A DNA stretch of 64,000 nucleotides, from positions 46,903,174 to 46,967,173 of the forward strand of contig OZ025250.1 of assembly GCA_964019135.1 (NCBI GenBank). Direction: 5' to 3'. The position numbers were made by a program, and so were the translations under genes. The stretch's first letter is position 1. Each line of letters opens with the position of its first letter. This document shows, piece after piece, positions 12,095-24,169 of the stretch. The notes under the pieces were generated by a model, which was given only the letters and a program-made list of their open reading frames with translations, did no database searches and was not told the origin of the DNA. This DNA comes from Arenicola marina. Its lineage: Eukaryota > Annelida > Polychaeta > Arenicolidae.

Positions 12095-12760
12095 TAATCC
12101 TCCCGGGTTCAACCTTTAAAGATGACCTCACATGTATCAATGGCATCCATAATTAGGAAGACAGAAACGCGCCAATGTTGAACAGATACCAGAATGTGGA
12201 TTCGGTTAAACGTGGTTTATTGTATCGCATGTTGTCTGTTAATGCCTGAAAGGGGTAAAAAGCACGACTGGCACACATTGTATTATATCCTTATTGTATC
12301 GATATTATGATAAGGTCCAGTATCATTGTGCATATATAGAGTGTCAACAAGTAAAGTGACGCGATATATTTATATCAGCATAACCTCGACATAAGCAATC
12401 TGGCTTACCACATCATTAGCATAAACGGGGGGTGAACTTCAGTCGTCCTGATGGACTCAAACTCTTTACAACAGCAAGGAACCGTTATGACCAAAATCAA
12501 TGTTGGTGAGGATACAATACATTGGCGACTTTGATATAACGTTGATGTCGCCAGTTACACTAACTTGCCACTAGGCAATCGCCACGACAACAGCAAGAAT
12601 GTTCAGTGCACGGGATACATTTGTGTGATCCACATCATGATGAGCTAACACTTTACAAAAGCAAGGAACCCTTATGACCATCATCAAGGTGGTGAGGATA
12701 CAATACATTAGCGACATGATATAACATGCACACGGATATGTACATATAGCCTGATCTAGA
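12095..12760. repeat. diverged copy of the NHL-associated block (left part)
   Basis: Resembles 13110-13530 and 59850-60260. Shared landmarks, in order, are CCTCCCGGG...CAACAATTAAAG-like sequence, TATCGCATGTT, ATTGGCACACATTGCAT-like sequence, AAGTAAAGTGACGCGATAT, and TAGCATAAAC. A small internal duplication is visible: AGCAAGGAACCGTTATGACC near 12475 and a near copy near 12660. It is non-coding. The divergence is clearly larger than that between the copies at 13 kb and 60 kb. Confidence 0.75.
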
Positions 12761-12803
12761 CGTATCATCTACTAAATACCGCCTACTATGCCGTCTAATG
12801 ACC

Positions 12804-12944
12804 ATGGCCGGTGATGGAATTCTGTGTAGTACGCTTGGACTTCAATCCGATGCCTCCAGGAAAGACATCAGGGTTGCCTATCTACCTAAAGCTAGGCTGC
12901 TTCATCCAGACAAAAATGGCGGGGCCGAGCCGAAAAAAGTGTAA
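12804..12944 (+). CDS. small ORF encoding a J-domain (DnaJ-like) segment
   Basis: A 46-codon frame starts at an ATG in the favourable context ACCATGG. It reads STLGLQSDASRKDIRVAY and then ARLLHPDKNGGAEPKK before a TAA stop. The J-domain of Hsp40/DnaJ proteins stimulates Hsp70 ATPase activity through its invariant HPD motif, which is present here at residues 34-36. The LGL...DA...DIR.AY spacing of helices I and II also fits. Only helices I-II and the HPD loop are present; helices III-IV are missing. A possible splice donor (GTAAGG) overlaps the stop, so this could be a first exon, but no following exon was found. It could equally be a fragment of a gene or of a retrocopy. The replacement of the usual basic RK pair by LP in helix II favours decay. 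The upstream 30 bp and the following 60 bp show nothing else. Confidence 0.5.
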   Translation: MAGDGILCSTLGLQSDASRKDIRVAYLPKARLLHPDKNGGAEPKKV

Positions 12945-13856
12945 GGTATCCGAAAGGGCTGATTTTTTAATGCAAAACCGAGTACACACAGGACATACCT
13001 TTCCTAGAAGTTCTTTTTCTCTGCGCTGCCACGTCTACTACACTACATAGATACAGCATCGGCCAAAGATACTTCTATCTATCATTTAATTGTTAGACTT
13101 AAGACGCCTCCCTGTGACAACCTCCCGGGGACAACAATTAAAGGTGATCTCGCATGTATCAACGGGATATATACCTAATTAAGAAGACAGATATTGAACA
13201 GAAAACGACATTTGCTTACAATTACACACGATTCATTGTATCGCATGTTAATAACTGGACACGTTAAAAAGCTCGATTGGCACACATTGCATCTTTAATG
13301 CATCGACGACATGATCAAGTCCAGCATCACTGCCAGCAAGTAAAGTAACGCGATATGCTATATCAGCATAACCTCGATATAAGGACACTGGCTTACTACA
13401 CCATTAGCATAAACAGAGCGTGAACTCATAACAATAGCAAGAGCTCTCGGTGAGGCAGACCATTTTTAGTGATCATCATCAGTTCGAGCTAAAACTCTAC
13501 ACAATAGCAAGGAACCGTTATGACCAGCATCATGGTGGGTGTTCATTCATTAATCCAAACTTCCAGTGAGGATCTGTAGGCAATGTGTCCAGCTGAAACG
13601 ACGTAAAAAACTAAATTAATATATTGTCATTACAATCCATAGCATAAAGCCCACTACACATTGATATATTAACTATTCGGAAAAAATATCAAGCAGTAAA
13701 ACAAATTAGCTCAGTAAGCGTGCAATTACGACAAATATTACAGTTTCTGTCATTTTGTATGTCTAAGAAAAGCGTCAAATATGATCGTAGGATTAAATTA
13801 AATTTACAGATTAAATTAAATTTACATTTGTCGTGAGGTAAAACGTATTATACATT

Positions 13857-13858
13857 GG

Positions 13859-13898
<40 letters not shown>

Positions 13899-13902
13899 TA
13901 TT
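13857..13902. repeat. TA dinucleotide microsatellite
   Basis: A pure (TA)n run with one C interruption. A shorter (TA)n stands at the matching place in copy B (about 60606-60620). Confidence 0.97.
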
Positions 13903-15204
13903 AGTCTAATTGTGGGGGTTGGTAGTGGTATCTCTGTAACAAGTACATTGAATTTCTATTCGTCACATCTTTTTTTTCTTCAAAGATTAATACTTGTCAG
14001 CAAATACGCCTACTGAATGATTTGTACCCAAAAATTAAAAAGCATTTTTATTCTTCATTGTATTTGGATAAAAAAATTCTTATTTATGCTAGTAGAATAT
14101 ACGTGGCAACCATTGAAACCGATTGAGCAATATTGTATTTATTGTAAGCGGGTATGACTTGTCTATTCAAGCGAGAGGAACACTTGGACTTCATGCAGGG
14201 ATGTGAGGCAAGGGCGCGAGGGGGGTGGGGGGGGGGGTAAACATCATCAACTTCTATGGGTCTGTGTCAACTTATTCCCCTCACCATCACTGTATCAATT
14301 GGTATATCTTATGGGCTAATCTACAATATTGCTGATGTTCGTTTATACCATCCTTATAATGTGAATAATCAAAGTCCTATGTGTTGGGGTGGGGTAGGAA
14401 TGAGCAGCAGAACAGCAAACAGAACAGCAAGCAGAACAACAACTGAGCGGAAACAGAGCGCCAAACGTGTAGGGAATAACGCAGGAACATGGCATATTAA
14501 ACAGAAAGGAAAATGTGAATAGGAAGAAAGCGCGGAAGAGTAACACGTGAGCAGTGTGAAGAACACAGTTCTACGGACCGGATCCGAATATATCTATGTG
14601 TTCAATCATTTCGGTTAATATTTAAAGGAAAGTGAATATTGATTTGATTTTTATGTCATGGACTAGCTATCTATTATAATTATTAGTCTTTTCAAGTATC
14701 ACAATCTCACATGCTAACAATAAAGACATTTTAAGCCCGGTGCTGAAGACCTTATTTAGACTCCTATTATAATTACAAGTCAGGCACTACACCACACGTT
14801 ACATGTCACTGGCGCAGACAAAATAACTCTCCTCCCCATTGTATTCAATGTTGGACCATGCACGACCAGAAATATATATAAAGACACAGTGTCAGTGAGC
14901 ATAACAGCCGTGTATTCTAAAGCTGTTAACATCGTGGGAATCAACTGGATTTCAATCACTGAAAAGTGGAGGGGGAGGGGCAGGGGCAGTGGGGTAGGTG
15001 GGGAGTGAAGCAGGCGACCACAGCTAAAAATTAAAATTACAGACTTTGAGCCCTAAACAATTCAACTAACGTCAGTTGACTCTATGAGGGCAGCTTAACC
15101 GGCTGAACCCTGTAAGGCCCCGGTAATAGTAGAGATTGGCGGGAAGATGTAAGGCAGGTTAGGGAGGGCCTAGTGTGGCTGCGGTGGATGGGGGGAGGGG
15201 GTGG

Positions 15205-15296
15205 GCGGGGCAACCTGTCCCTGGTGGGCGGGGCATCCTGTCCCTGGTGGGCGGGGCACCCTGTCCCTGGTAGGCGGGGCACCCTGTCCCTCCCTC
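15205..15296. repeat. 23-bp tandem repeat (4 units)
   Basis: Four units of about 23 bp, GGTGGGCGGGGCACCCTGTC being the core. It lies in the part of copy A that copy B lacks. Each unit holds GGGCGGGG, which resembles an Sp1 site, but there is no evidence of a promoter. Confidence 0.85.
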
Positions 15297-15517
15297 ACAG
15301 CGATGTTTACTGTAACACCTTTCTAAACGTAAACAACATGTCAAATATCACCTAAAGCTGTGATAGCACCACCCCCACCTACCCTACACCCCCATCACCA
15401 GGAAGAAGGTGGATAAGGGAGAGGGTATGTGGTATGTTTTACTTGTCAATCATCTTAACAAAGTGTGAGTGACGTAATGACGTCACTGTTACTTACGCTG
15501 ATGGCGCGTTGTTGACG

Positions 15518-16366
15518 TCAGCGGCTCACGACCAGCAATTTGTTGAAGTCCGTGACGTAGAGGAGGTGGTGGTTGGGGGGCCATGATATAGACCAGGGGG
15601 TCACCTCCCCCAGTCCCGCCCTGCTGACCTTCTCCCCTTCCAGCTCCACCCTGGTGACCGCCTCCCCCTCCCGGCTCACGACGTGCAGAGAGTTATCCTT
15701 CCAGTCACCCACCACAAAGTGTTCCCCGGTGTGGGTGACGTCACTGGGAGTCCTGAGTCCAGCGAAGTGGAGGACGCGGCCCGGAGCGCCGTCCCCGGTG
15801 TACAGCACCAGGAGCGAGGTGTACAGTACCAGGATGGTGTCCTGGAGGACGGACACAAACCACGACCGCCGCCCCGCCTCCTGCGCCTCTGGCGGCGTGT
15901 TGAGGGTGGCCACCACTCCGCCCCTCGCCACATCCACCACGTGGACCCCGTCCACACAGCAGACATAGAGAGTCCGGCTCGACTCCCTGTAGGCCAGTCC
16001 CTCTGGATCTGTCAGGCTTCCAATGGTCGGCAGTGTGCGCGTCAGGACGACGTGTCCATCCTGGAGCCGGACTCCCTGGAGCTGGCCATTTTCCTGGGTG
16101 ATCCAAGATTCCCTGTCTGTAGCGGTAATAAAGCTTGGGGAGTGGACGGAGGACTCCGCCACGTAGCGGTGGGCTGTGTGGCCGCCTTCTGCTGTCCGCT
16201 GGAAGACAACCACCCTGCCCCCGCCCCTGCCCCTGACCCAGACCCTGTCCGTCACCCACACCAAGTCACCGTGGGCGGCCACACCCCTCGGGTCCTGCAG
16301 CCGCCCGGGTCCGGCCTCCTCCCCCACCACTCCCGTCACCCGCAGACCGCCATACGCCGCCGTATC
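15518..16366 (-). CDS. NHL-repeat beta-propeller protein, last coding exon (copy A)
   Basis: A 282-residue frame ending in TGA. It can be divided into six similar segments, each with a pattern like GVAAHGDLVWVTD, TLYVCCVDGVHVVDV and HHLLYVTDFNKLLVVS: a hydrophobic pair, then a D or N, then a strand. NHL propellers usually have six blades and serve as protein- or RNA-binding platforms, for example at the C-terminus of TRIM-NHL proteins. I chose 16366 as the start because a splice acceptor (TTTGCCTTTGCAG) precedes GATACGG; the frame stays open further upstream but runs through intron-like poly-proline sequence. No RING, B-box or coiled coil is visible nearby, so the N-terminal partner domains are unknown. 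Compared with copy B it has a small insertion rich in R and G in the first blade (VRGRGGG), probably replication slippage in GC-rich sequence. Otherwise it looks intact. Confidence 0.8.
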   Translation of the reverse strand, partial: DTAAYGGLRVTGVVGEEAGPGRLQDPRGVAAHGDLVWVTDRVWVRGRGGGRVVVFQRTAEGGHTAHRYVAESSVHSPSFITATDRESWITQENGQLQGVRLQDGHVVLTRTLPTIGSLTDPEGLAYRESSRTLYVCCVDGVHVVDVARGGVVATLNTPPEAQEAGRRSWFVSVLQDTILVLYTSLLVLYTGDGAPGRVLHFAGLRTPSDVTHTGEHFVVGDWKDNSLHVVSREGEAVTRVELEGEKVSRAGLGEVTPWSISWPPNHHLLYVTDFNKLLVVSR

Positions 16367-16489
16367 CTGCAAAGGCAAACATCTCAGTGACAACCAAACA
16401 TATAACTGACGTGGGGGGGGGGGGGGGGGTGTAACCCAGATGTCAAGGTCAAAGCCGCCCGTGCCGCCTTTGGTGTTGTACATTTCCAC

Positions 16490-16556
16490 CGATGTCTGAA
16501 GAGTTTCCTGGCGACTTGGAGACTGAAATAAACATCGACTGACGGCGGACTGCAGT
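16490..16556 (-). CDS. possible upstream exon of the NHL gene (copy A)
   Basis: The stretch after a good acceptor (TTTGTCTTCACAG) reads LQSAVSRCLFQSPSRQETLQ in the frame that joins the propeller exon. It is strongly conserved in copy B at 62265-62331. The heptad-like spacing of hydrophobic residues suggests a helical or coiled segment. No clear donor site is visible: candidates are the GT of CGGTGGAA or of AATGTACAA. The right-hand limit given here is therefore approximate, and the call rests on conservation alone. Confidence 0.35.
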
Positions 16557-16680
16557 CTGTGAAGACAAAGGGTGTTTATCTTAATAGTTTAAATTCAATG
16601 GCTGTCATCTGGAAATTATGTAAACAAAAACTATTAATATGTCATACATGTTATAAATGATACCTAAGTGCGAGCGGCAT

Positions 16681-17086
16681 ATGGCGGGACCGGAAAGAGT
16701 AAAGAGAGAGGAAAACCGGGAGGGAAATAGAGAGGGAAGAAGAGCTAACAAAATGGTAGTCTAATATCGACCTAGTGGTAAGCTGGAAAGGGAACAGATC
16801 GGAAGCAGAAAAAGTCAAGAACGTTGGAAACAGGGAGGGGAAGAGAGGCAGGGAACCACGGAGGGTAATAGTTCAGGAAATAGGGAGCGAAACAATGCGG
16901 AAAACAGTGTGAGGAACAGTAGGTGAGACAGGGAGGAGTAAAAAGTGATAAACATTGCGGGAACAAGCAGGGGGTGGGAGGGGGCGCAGGGCGGGAAAGG
17001 GAGAGAAACAGTGCGGGATACGAGCAGGTCGGCAAGACAGAAGGTGAAGGTCGCCAGGAAACTGGGGAGGGGATAGGGAAAGGGGC
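16681..17086. other. purine-rich sequence, no gene
   Basis: G/A-rich stretch with irregular GGGA and GGAAA repetitions and no supported coding content. Minus-strand frames through it are low-complexity shadows (P, S, H rich). Confidence 0.55.
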
Positions 17087-17370
17087 GTGAAGTGTGGGCG
17101 GACGTACAGTGCAGGAGGACGTACAGTGTGGGCGGACGTACAGTGGGGGCGGACGTACAGTGTGGGCAGACATACAGTGTGGACGGACGGAGCGTGCGGG
17201 CGGATGTACAGAGTGGGCGGACATATAGTGTGGGCGGACGTAAAGTGTGTGCAGACGTACAGTGTGGGCGGACGTACAGTGTGGGCGGGCGCATAGTGTG
17301 AACGGAGGTACAGTGTGGGCGGACGTACCGTGAAGTGCGGGCGGACGTTCTGTGAAGTGCGAGCGGGCGT
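17087..17370. repeat. 17-bp minisatellite (about 16 units)
   Basis: The unit GTGGGCGGACGTACAGT is repeated with point changes. As 17 is not a multiple of three and the unit lacks stops, frames stay open in several phases (a 17-residue period such as YSVGGRTVWADVQCGRT). Each unit holds the self-complementary hexamer GACGTA/TACGTC overlap ACGT. Confidence 0.9.
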
Positions 17371-18699
17371 GAAGGCTGACCTGTTGTGTGGGAGGAATTA
17401 TTGCGTATAGTTGTGGCCAGACTAGCGGTCTGGAACTATCTGTCTAGGGTCTGCGGACCAACTGTTTTCCTACGCAACGTATACTGCTTTACAGTTAGGT
17501 CATAAGGGTTTTTCTACGTGCATTAAATAAGGGGTATGCAGTCATACTATCCATATATAAACATGCCATAGTGATAATGAGCCATGGTTACCCAAGGTTG
17601 GTCCGCAGCTTGAAGAACTTGCTTGGCCTTTGCCCGCACGTCCCTGGTTCGACGGTTGTCCGCAGCTTTGAGCTTCCTCTCCGCGTCAATCGGAGGCCCT
17701 CTGGAGTTTTCTTGCAAGTCTCTGGCTCGAGCACCGCCATCGCCTGACGGGTAAAAATAGGTTTTATCGATGTACGTTATGAGCAAACATGAGTTTCCGG
17801 CCCGATATTGCCTCCTACTGTATGCCATATGTTAAACCGCAGTTATTCTGCAGTTCTATCGGGTTATTGAAGATGTTGATACCGGAGGCGGGGCTCTTGA
17901 GTTCCCAGCGGAATACCGGCATATAGTATGTCGGTGTGTTACCGACCCCCTGGGCAGCCCTGAGGACGAGTAAAGGAAAACGGAGCCGCCCACACGGCTG
18001 TGGACTATATTTGTCTCGCTTTCCGAAGCACTATATATTGTGACATAACGTGGGTCGCTTCTTTCTCACCATGTTTCCCGGCGGCGGGCGACCCAGAACG
18101 TCCGGTGTTCATTCGGCTGAACATAATGCTGTGAACAACAACAGCAGCGTGAAATAAATGTCACAAATATTGATGACCCAGCCCCCCTACTTGAGGGTGG
18201 GGGGGGGGGACTTAATACATTGCTGGGTTTTGTAGGGTTCCTTAAGTTACATGCTAGTGGTCTAAAGCCACGAAATGTACCACTTGTTCAGTGGCTGTGA
18301 ATTTGTAAAGTTGTGAATTCCGTGGGATCCGGTTTATTTAGGTTACATTTCATTGATCACCTGCATCTGTCCTTTGTGTAGTACTTTGCCATGTCGAAAC
18401 ACTCTTCGACTCGAATTTTACAGTTGCACATTAGCATAAGATGATTCTTTAATAATATCGTATCCAAATACATGAAAATGCACAGCATGCGCCGCCCGGC
18501 AGCGAGTGATCACGCTACGTTTGTTTACTTCCGGCGAATTGCGGAGCATTGAAAACGAAAGCGAGATTGACACAACTCGCTCGGAGTACAAGAAAATACA
18601 CTATCGACCAAAGAAATGACTGCGCAGCATGACGGGAACTGCATATTTATTTTGTTAGGACGTTCAATTTGAGCCACCGGTCCCTCCCGTTTACGGGCG
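17371..18699. other. single-copy region with no supported gene
   Basis: About 1.3 kb. A 93-codon minus-strand frame at 17547-17828 contains a charged stretch (RKLKAADNRRTRDVRAKAKQ) that could be part of a helical protein, but I recognise no family and see no splice context. An inverted pair GGGTCGC / GCGACCC lies near 18052 and 18089. A poly-G run lies at about 18200. Nothing else stands out. Confidence 0.45.
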
Positions 18700-19544
18700 T
18701 GGTCAGAGAGGTATGTACCAGGTACCAGGTCCGACCTACCCCGACGCGGACCACTCTCACCTACCCCAACCCTCACCACTCCGACCTATTTCGACCTGGA
18801 CCGCTCTAACCTTTCCCGAAACGGCCCACTCCGACCTACTCCGACCCGGACCTCTCCGACCTACTCCGACCCGTACCACTCCAACCTTCCCCGAAACGGA
18901 CCACCCTGTCCTTCCCCGATAAGGACCACAAATGATGCACTCCGAAACGGGCCATTCCGACCCGACCCAAACCACTCCGACCTACCCCGACCCGGACCAC
19001 TCCAACAATCCCCGAAACGGGCCACTCCGACCTACCCCGACACGTACCACTCCGACCTACCCCGACCCAAACCACTCCGATGCACTCCAAAACGGGCCAC
19101 TCCGACCTACCCCGACACGTACCACTCTGACTTACCTCGACCCGAACCACTCCGATGCACTCCGAAACGGGCCACTCCGACCTACCCCGACCCGAACCAC
19201 TCCGACCTACCCGGACACGTACCACTCCGACCTACCCCGACCCGAACCACTCCGATCCACTCCAACTTTTCTCGAAAAGGACCACTCCGACCTACTCGGA
19301 CCCGGACCACTCCAACTTTCCTTGAAAAGGACCACTCCGACCTACCCCAACCCGGACCACTCCGACTTTCTCCGACACGGACCACTCCAACATTCGCTGT
19401 AACGGGCCACTCCGACCTACCCCGACCCGAACCACTCCGACCTACCCGGACACGTACCACTCCGACCTACATCGACCCGAACCACTCCGACCCAACCCTT
19501 CCCGGACCAATCCGACCTTCCTCGAAAAGGACAACTCCGACCTT

Positions 19545-22031
19545 CCCCGACACGGACCACTCCGACCTTCCCCGACCCGGACCACTCCGACCTTCTCTGA
19601 CACGGACCACTCCGACCTACCCCGATACGAACCACTCCGATCCGGACCACTCGCACATTCCCCGACCCGGACCACTCCAACCTTCCCCGACCCGGACCAC
19701 TCTGGCCTACCAGGACACGGACCACTCCGACCTACCCCGACCCGGACCACTCCGACTTCCTAGAAAAGGACCACTCCGACCTTCCCGGACACGGACCACT
19801 CCAACCTTCCCCGACACGGACCAATCCGACATACTCCGATCCGGACCATTACCCGGACCACTCCGACCTACCAAGAAACGGACCACACCGACCTACCCCG
19901 ACCCGGACCACTCCTATCTACCCGGACACGGACCACTTCAACCTACCCCGACCAGGACCACTCCGACCAACCCCGACCCGGACCACTCCAACTTTCCTAG
20001 AAAAGGACCACGCCGACCTTCCCGGACACGGACCACTCCGACCTTCCCCGACACGGACTAATCCGACATGCTCCAACCCGGACCACTCCGACCTTGCCGG
20101 ACACGGACCACTCCGACCTTCCCCGACACGGACTAATCCGACATACTCCAACCCGGACCACTCCGACCTTCCCCGACACGGACCAATCCGACCTACCCCG
20201 ACACGGACTAATCCGACATACTCCAACCCGGACCACTCCGACCTTCCCCGACCCGGACCAATCCGACCTACCCCAACACGGACCACTCCGACCCGGACCA
20301 CTCCGACCTTTCCCGACCCGGACCACTCCGACCTACCCCGACACGGACCACTCCGACCTACCCCGACACGCACCACTCCGACCTACTCCGACCCGGACCG
20401 CTCTAACCTTCCCCGAAAAGGACTGCTCCGACCTACCCCGAAACGGACCACTCCGACCTACTCCGACATACTCCGACCCGGACCACTCCAACACTCCTCG
20501 AAACGGGCCACTCCGACCTACCCCGACACGTACCACTCCGACCTACTCCGACCCGGACCACTCCGACCTTCCCAGACACGGACCACTCTGACCTACCCCG
20601 ACACGGACCACTCCGACCTACCCCGACACGGACTAATCCGACATACTCCAACCCAGACCACTCCGACTTTCCCCGACCCGGACCACTCCGACTTTCCCCG
20701 ACCCGGACCACTCCGACCTATACCGACACGGACCACTCCGACCCGGACCACTCATACCTTCCCCGACCCGGACCACTCCGACCTTCCCCGACACGGACCA
20801 CTCCGACCTTCCCCGACCCGGACCACTCCGACCTTCTCTGACACGGACCACTCCGACCTACCCCGATACGAACCACTCCGATCCGGACCACTCGCACATT
20901 CCCCGACCCGGACCACTCCAACCTTCCCCGACCCGGACCACTCTGGCCTACCAGGACACGGACCACTCCGACCTACCCCGACCCGGACCACTCCGACTTC
21001 CTAGAAAAGGACCACTCCGACCTTCCCGGACACGGACCACTCCAACCTTCCCCGACACGGACCAATCCGACATACTCCGATCCGGACCATTACCCGGACC
21101 ACTCCGACCTACCAAGAAACGGACCACACCGACCTACCCCGACCCGGACCACTCCTATCTACCCGGACACGGACCACTTCAACCTACCCCGACCAGGACC
21201 ACTCCGACCAACCCCGACCCGGACCACTCCAACTTTCCTAGAAAAGGACCACGCCGACCTTCCCGGACACGGACCACTCCGACCTTCCCCGACACGGACT
21301 AATCCGACATGCTCCAACCCGGACCACTCCGACCTTGCCGGACACGGACCACTCCGACCTTCCCCGACACGGACTAATCCGACATACTCCAACCCGGACC
21401 ACTCCGACCTTCCCCGACACGGACCAATCCGACCTACCCCGACACGGACTAATCCGACATACTCCAACCCGGACCACTCCGACCTTCCCCGACCCGGACC
21501 AATCCGACCTACCCCAACACGGACCACTCCGACCCGGACCACTCCGACCTTTCCCGACCCGGACCACTCCGACCTACCCCGACACGGACCACTCCGACCT
21601 ACCCCGACACGCACCACTCCGACCTACTCCGACCCGGACCGCTCTAACCTTCCCCGAAAAGGACTGCTCCGACCTACCCCGAAACGGACCACTCCGACCT
21701 ACTCCGACATACTCCGACCCGGACCACTCCAACACTCCTCGAAACGGGCCACTCCGACCTACCCCGACACGTACCACTCCGACCTACTCCGACCCGGACC
21801 ACTCCGACCTTCCCAGACACGGACCACTCTGACCTACCCCGACACGGACCACTCCGACCTACCCCGACACGGACTAATCCGACATACTCCAACCCAGACC
21901 ACTCCGACTTTCCCCGACCCGGACCACTCCGACTTTCCCCGACCCGGACCACTCCGACCTATACCGACACGGACCACTCCGACCCGGACCACTCATACCT
22001 TCCCCGACCCGGACCACTCCGACCTTCCCCG
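19545..22031. repeat. exact 1241-bp tandem duplication inside the 25-bp array
   Basis: Reading frames at 19918-20376 and 21159-21617 are identical residue for residue, as are 20094-20591 and 21335-21832, and 20433-20711 and 21674-21952. All are 1241 bp apart. The two copies are therefore about 19550-20790 and 20791-22031, with essentially no divergence, indicating a very recent event or an assembly artefact. Confidence 0.85.
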
Positions 22032-24169
22032 ACCCGGACCACACCGACCTACCCGGACACGGACCACTCCGACCTACTCCGACCCGGACCACTCCTACCT
22101 TCCCCGACATGGACCAATCCGACATACTCCGATCCGAACCACTCCGACTTTCCTAGAAAAGGACCACTTCGACCTTCCCGGACACGGACCACTCCGACCT
22201 TCCCCGATACGGGCCTATCCGACATACCGGGACACGGACCACTTCGACCTACCCCGATCAGGACCACTCCGACCTACCCCGACACGTACCACTCCGACCT
22301 ACTCCGACCCGGACAGCTCTAACCTTCCCCGAAAAGGACTGCTCCGACCTACCCCGAAACGGACCACTCCGACCTACTCCGACCCGGACCACTCCGACAT
22401 ACTCCGACCCGGACCACTCCAACACTCCCCGAAACGGGCCACTCCGACCTACCCCGACACGTACCATTCCGACCTACCCCGACCCGAACCACTCCGATGC
22501 ACTCCGAAACGGGCCACTCCGACCTACCCCGACACGGACCACACCGACCCGGACCACTCCGACCTTCCCCGACCCGGACCACTCCGACCTTCCCCGACCC
22601 GGACCACACCGACCTACCCCGACCCGGACCACTCCGACCTTCCCCGACCCGGACCACACCGATCTTCCCCGACCCGGACCACTCCGACCTTCCTCGAAAA
22701 GGACAACTCCGACCTTCCCCGACCCAGACCACTCCGAGCTTCCCCGACCCGGACCACTCCGACCTACCCCGACACGGACCACTCCGACACGGACCACTCC
22801 GACCTTCCCCGACCCGGACCACTCCGACCTTCCCCGACCCGGACCACTCCGACCTAACCCGACACGGACCACTCCGACCTACCCCGACACGTACCACTCC
22901 GACCTACTCCGACCCGGACCACTCTAACCTTCCCCGCAAATGATTGCTCCGATCTACCCCGAAACGGACCACTCCGACCTACTCCGACCCGGACCACTCC
23001 GACCTAACCCGACACGGACCACTCCGACCTACCCCGACACGTACCACTCCGACCTACTCCGACCCGGACCACTCTAACCTTCCCCGCAAATGATTGCTCC
23101 GATCTACCCCGAAACGGGCCACTCCGACCTACCCCGACACGTACCACTCCGCCCTACCCCGACCCGAACTACTCCGATGCACTCCGACACGGACCACTCC
23201 GACTTTTCTCGAAAAGGACCACTCCGACCTACCCCAACCCGGACCACTCTGACTTTCTCCGACACGGACCACTCCAACATTCGCTGTAACGAGCCACTCC
23301 GACCTTCCCTGACACGCATCACACCGACCTACATCGACCCGAACACCTCCGACCCACCCTTCCCGGACCACTCCGACCTTTCTGGAAAAGGACAACTCCG
23401 ACCTTCCCCGACCCAGACCACTCCGAGCTTCCCCGACACGGACCAATCCGACCTACCCCGACACGGACCACTCCGATCTACCCCGACCCGGACCACTCCG
23501 ACCCGGACCACTCCGACCTACCCCGATCCGGACCACTCCGACCCAACCCGACCCGGACAAATCCGACCCACCCCGACCCGGACCACTCCGACCCGGACCA
23601 CTCCGACCTACCCCGACCCGGACCGCTCCAACCTACCCCGACCCGGACCACTCCGACCTAGCCCGACCCGGACCGCTCCAACCTACCCCGACCCGGACCA
23701 CTCCAACCTACCCCGACCCGGACCACTCCGACCTACCCCGACCCGGACCGCTCCAACCTACCCCGACCCGGACCACTCCGACCTACCCCGACCCGGACCG
23801 CTCCAACCTACCCCGACCCGGACCACTCCGACCTACCCCGACCCGGACCGCTCCAACCTACCCCGACCCGAACCACTCCGATGCACTCCGACTTTTCTCG
23901 AAAAGGACCACTCCGACCTACTCGGACCCGGACCACTCCAACTTTCCTTGAAAAGGACCACTCCGACCTACCCCAACCCAGACCACTTCGACTTTCTCCG
24001 ACACGGACCACTCCAACATTCGCTGTAACGGGCCACTCCGACCTTCCCCGACACGCATCACACCGACCTACATCGACCCGAACACCCCCGACCCAACCCT
24101 TCCCGGACCACTCCGACCTTCCTCGAAAAGGACAACTCCGACCTTCCCCGACCCAGACCACTCCGAGCT

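Larger units (their letters stand above)
13006..16680. repeat. segmental duplication, copy A (carries NHL exon)
   Basis: Collinear with 59741-62425. Landmarks are GCTGCCACGTCTACTACAC at the left end, the non-coding landmarks also seen at 12.1 kb, a TA microsatellite, TTGTGGGGGTTGGTAGTGG, CAACATGTCAAATATCAC, and the NHL exon with its flanks on the minus strand. Copy A holds about 0.8 kb (roughly 14470-15300) that copy B lacks. Outside the NHL exon no coding region is supported: 13530-15500 is non-coding, AT-rich and then G-rich. Confidence 0.9.

Noticed and set aside
15676-16409. Plus-strand and alternative minus-strand frames over the NHL exon
   Set aside because: Shadows caused by the GC-rich coding sequence on the minus strand; only one frame shows propeller blades conserved in copy B.
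17547-17828. 93-codon minus-strand frame with a charged stretch
   Set aside because: The charged stretch could be real, but nothing else supports a gene.
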